This document shows, piece by piece, positions 41,818-41,934 of a stretch of DNA of 41,934 bases. The translations under genes were made by a program, and so were the position numbers. The stretch comes from an uncultured Clostridia bacterium (GTDB taxonomy: Bacteria; Bacillota; Clostridia; Christensenellales; Borkfalkiaceae): contig CANRAR010000010.1 in the NCBI GenBank assembly GCA_947628675.1, positions 1-41,934 of the forward strand, written 5' to 3'. Within the stretch, counting starts at the first letter, position 1. Every line of letters begins with the position of its first letter. The notes under the pieces were generated by a model. It saw only the letters and a program-made list of their open reading frames with translations, was not told the origin of the DNA and searched no databases.

Positions 41818-41934
41818 ATGATCGATCTTTTTGAAAAAACCGAAAAAGAACACAACTATGACGTGGCGCGGGCGGCGGGCATCTACCCCTACTTCCACGA
41901 ACTCACCTCGGGGCAGAACACCGTGGTGCAGATC
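41818..41934 (+). CDS. Alpha-oxoamine synthase (serine palmitoyltransferase/KBL-like), start only
   Basis: Only 39 codons lie in the window: it begins MIDLFEKTEKEHNYDVARAA and continues GIYPYFHELTSGQN. GIYPYF and TSGQ near residue 23-35 are typical of the N-terminus of the PLP-dependent family with 2-amino-3-ketobutyrate ligase and serine palmitoyltransferase. AGAGGA lies before the ATG. The catalytic Lys lies beyond the window, so the family is called from the start only. Confidence 0.65.
   Translation, partial: MIDLFEKTEKEHNYDVARAAGIYPYFHELTSGQNTVVQI

Overview
The window comes from a chromosome of a Gram-positive, GC-rich Clostridia-like bacterium (Bacillota). The evidence is: near-perfect sigma-A promoters (TTGACA, 17 nt, TATAAT), GGAGG ribosome binding sites, a T-box upstream of thrS, an infC-rpmI-rplT operon with a terminator-type leader, ECF transporter S components, DapL-type lysine synthesis and tRNAs with encoded CCA ends. 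I infer an uncultured gut lineage near the Christensenellales, but the exact lineage cannot be fixed from this sequence alone.

Layout. 1-3800: intergenic repeat units surround a CBS-domain protein with a HEPN-like RNxxxH motif, a nitrilase-fold protein without its catalytic residues, and an unknown membrane-anchored protein. 3810-11777: a DUF1295 membrane protein and a minus-strand operon purA-dapF-pyrG-dapL-malQ-mscL. 11918-16720: a NUDIX hydrolase, then minus-strand trmH-like/yebC/proA and infC-rpmI-rplT. 16735-18140: an AT-rich insert with two lipoproteins. 18253-23846: thrS with its T-box, a YtxC-like gene, and leuS. 23866-27680: an ATP-grasp gene and the operon panT-like/coaX/hom behind a structured leader. 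27790-30890: a small Cys-rich membrane protein with a decayed copy, a NUDIX gene, an unknown gene, an HPr-like protein without the active His, a DUF4364 regulator and a TSCPD protein. 30973-33864: an operon of an ECF S component, a DUF1893-TetR fusion and an aldo/keto reductase. 33865-34450: a gene-free stretch packed with repeats and hairpins. 34451-37158: a divergent PurH-like protein, a DUF1294-like membrane protein and a Cof-type HAD phosphatase. 37388-38129: six tRNA genes (Gly, Arg, His, Gln, Lys, Lys) from one promoter. 38434-40424: an AT-rich two-gene AAA ATPase/RloB (AbiL-like) defence module. 40683-40817: a candidate small RNA gene. 40972-end: an SDR gene followed by the start of an alpha-oxoamine synthase (serine palmitoyltransferase-like) gene.

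How the genes work together. Most are housekeeping: purine and pyrimidine synthesis, lysine/peptidoglycan precursor, proline, threonine/methionine, CoA and translation. The accessory parts are the two AT-rich islands, the repeat family, the DUF1893-TetR operon and the SDR/oxoamine synthase pair. The main points for a second look are the DUF1893-TetR fusion operon, the panT-coaX-hom leader with mutually exclusive pairings, the RloB defence module beside a tRNA array with repeated tRNA-end sequence, an orphan small RNA, several apparently leaderless genes, and several enzyme homologues that have lost catalytic residues (nitrilase-like, HPr-like, PurH-like, and an aldo/keto reductase without its Fe-S cysteines).
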